Assembly: GCA_029259675.1 (NCBI GenBank)
Contig: JAJDES010000606.1
Location: 1-6,904, forward strand
Direction: 5' to 3'
Origin: Planctomycetota bacterium
Lineage (GTDB): Bacteria; Planctomycetota; UBA1135; GCA-002686595
DNA length: 6,904 bases
The notes under the pieces were generated by a model. The model was not told the origin of the DNA. It saw only the letters and a list, made by a program, of their open reading frames with translations, and did no database searches. Shown here piece after piece: positions 6,680 through 6,904 of this stretch; within the stretch, counting starts at the first letter, position 1; every line of letters begins with the position of its first letter. The position numbers and the translations under genes were made by a program.

Positions 6680-6834
6680 CGGTCGAGGAGGCGGCGCCGC
6701 TCCTGGGCGTCGGTCCCTGGTGGCTCTACCGTCACGCCAAGAAGCTGCCCTTCACGCGGAGAGTCGGGACGAGGACGCTTCGGTTCTCGCGGCTGGGGAT
6801 TCAGCGCTACCTGGCTACCGGTAGGGGGCGCTAG
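6517..6834 (+). CDS. Excisionase-like helix-turn-helix DNA-binding protein
   Basis: This is a 105-residue protein in two parts. Residues 4-45 are a predicted helical region rich in Leu, Glu and Ala, with LPPEDLPAVMAHL. Residues 53-99 form a HTH_17/excisionase (MerR-like winged helix) domain: LLTVEEAAPLLGV is the first helix pair, PWWLYRHAKKLPF the recognition helix, and TRRVGTRTLRFSRLGIQRYL the wing and last helix. Proteins of this build commonly sit directly before a tyrosine recombinase in integrative elements and act as excisionase or direction factor, or as a regulator of the recombinase. The start is GTG at 6517; no ATG lies upstream in frame near it, and no strong Shine-Dalgarno is visible. 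Its first 163 bases overlap the chimeric mqnE tail in another frame, and its stop is 3 bases before the recombinase ATG, so the two are surely co-transcribed. The role as excisionase rather than repressor is inferred from position. Confidence 0.8.
   Translation: MHPENLEQVLPDLAAIERLPPEDLPAVMAHLTAATQRVGEILSSQAVAVEDELLTVEEAAPLLGVGPWWLYRHAKKLPFTRRVGTRTLRFSRLGIQRYLATGRGR
6823..6828 (+). promoter_or_regulatory. Shine-Dalgarno for the recombinase
   Basis: AGGGGG lies nine bases before the ATG at 6838, within the last codons of the HTH gene. It supports 6838 as the recombinase start. Confidence 0.5.
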
Positions 6835-6837
6835 GCG

Positions 6838-6904
6838 ATGGCGCGCGGAGACGGGCGTCTCTACCGGCAGAAGACGAGCCGGTTCTGGTGGTACGAGATC
6901 TCGG
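6838..6904 (+). CDS. Probable tyrosine recombinase/integrase (N-terminal 22 residues only)
   Basis: Only the first 22 codons are in the window: MARGDGRLYRQKTSRFWWYE and two more residues. A short basic start, then G-x-[LI]-Y-x-[RK] and a SRFWW motif, is the typical opening of phage-type integrases that bind arm or core sites with an N-terminal beta-sheet domain before the SAM-like and catalytic domains. The catalytic R-H-R-Y residues would lie outside the window and cannot be checked. The position directly after an excisionase-like gene, with a 3-base gap, strongly supports the call. Confidence 0.7.
   Translation, partial: MARGDGRLYRQKTSRFWWYEIS

Larger units (their letters stand above)
6434..6904 (+). 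mobile_element. Left end of an integrative element inserted in mqnE (partial; boundary within about 6430-6455)
   Basis: Three observations support this. MqnE similarity ends abruptly between codons 350 and 356. The next genes are an excisionase-like HTH protein and the start of a probable tyrosine recombinase, the standard integration module of genomic islands and prophages. Base composition also shifts briefly at the junction, with an AT-richer patch CAACTTTCTTTCAATC (6460-6475) in otherwise GC-rich DNA. The exact junction cannot be placed without the uninterrupted gene or the other end. No tRNA is present here; the target would be the conserved mqnE segment coding HDAGATTPQ. The element extends past the right edge, so its size, cargo and right attachment site are unseen. 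A recombination scar or misassembly could look the same. Confidence 0.65.

Noticed and set aside
1..6904. CRISPR array, riboswitch or rRNA
   Set aside because: No regularly spaced repeats and no conserved structured RNA motif were seen; nearly all of the window is coding.

Overview
The window is high-GC bacterial chromosome, with G or C in most third codon positions. It suggests a Gram-negative such as a Myxococcota or other deltaproteobacterial-type lineage. The clues are a menaquinone pathway of the futalosine type, a sulfatase-like protein ending in the typical ALGYLG motif, two GT-C membrane glycosyltransferase-like proteins, and an excisionase/integrase pair of a style I associate with such genomes. 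The taxonomy is an inference.

Layout. Positions 1-2230 are read leftward. A sulfatase/alkaline-phosphatase-superfamily hydrolase or transferase (2230 to 572) is translationally coupled, through a 3-base stop/start overlap, to a GT-C glycosyltransferase of the PMT/ArnT type that runs off the left edge. A 216-base divergent intergenic region (2231-2446) separates this pair from a rightward polytopic GT-C-like membrane protein (2447-4003). The three proteins look like one module building or modifying a cell-surface glycan or glycoprotein.

After an 82-base gap with a TATAAT candidate promoter come two radical-SAM genes of the futalosine menaquinone pathway: mqnC (4086-5387), then mqnE (from 5384, ATGA overlap). 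MqnE (aminofutalosine synthase) makes aminofutalosine from SAM and the MqnA product. MqnC (cyclic dehypoxanthinyl futalosine synthase) acts after the hydrolase MqnB. MqnA, MqnB and MqnD are not in the window.

The most notable feature is at the right end. The mqnE reading frame matches its family up to the conserved HDAGATTPQ segment (about 6404-6433), then stops resembling MqnE, and no other frame carries the expected C-terminal helix. Immediately downstream is an excisionase-like HTH gene (6517-6834), then, 3 bases after its stop, the start of a probable tyrosine recombinase (6838 to the edge). The simplest reading is that the left end of an integrative element lies inside the 3' part of mqnE, around 6430-6455, and has replaced its last 25-35 codons. 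The other end of the element is outside the window, so I cannot tell whether the gene is broken, restored on excision, or joined to foreign sequence by misassembly.
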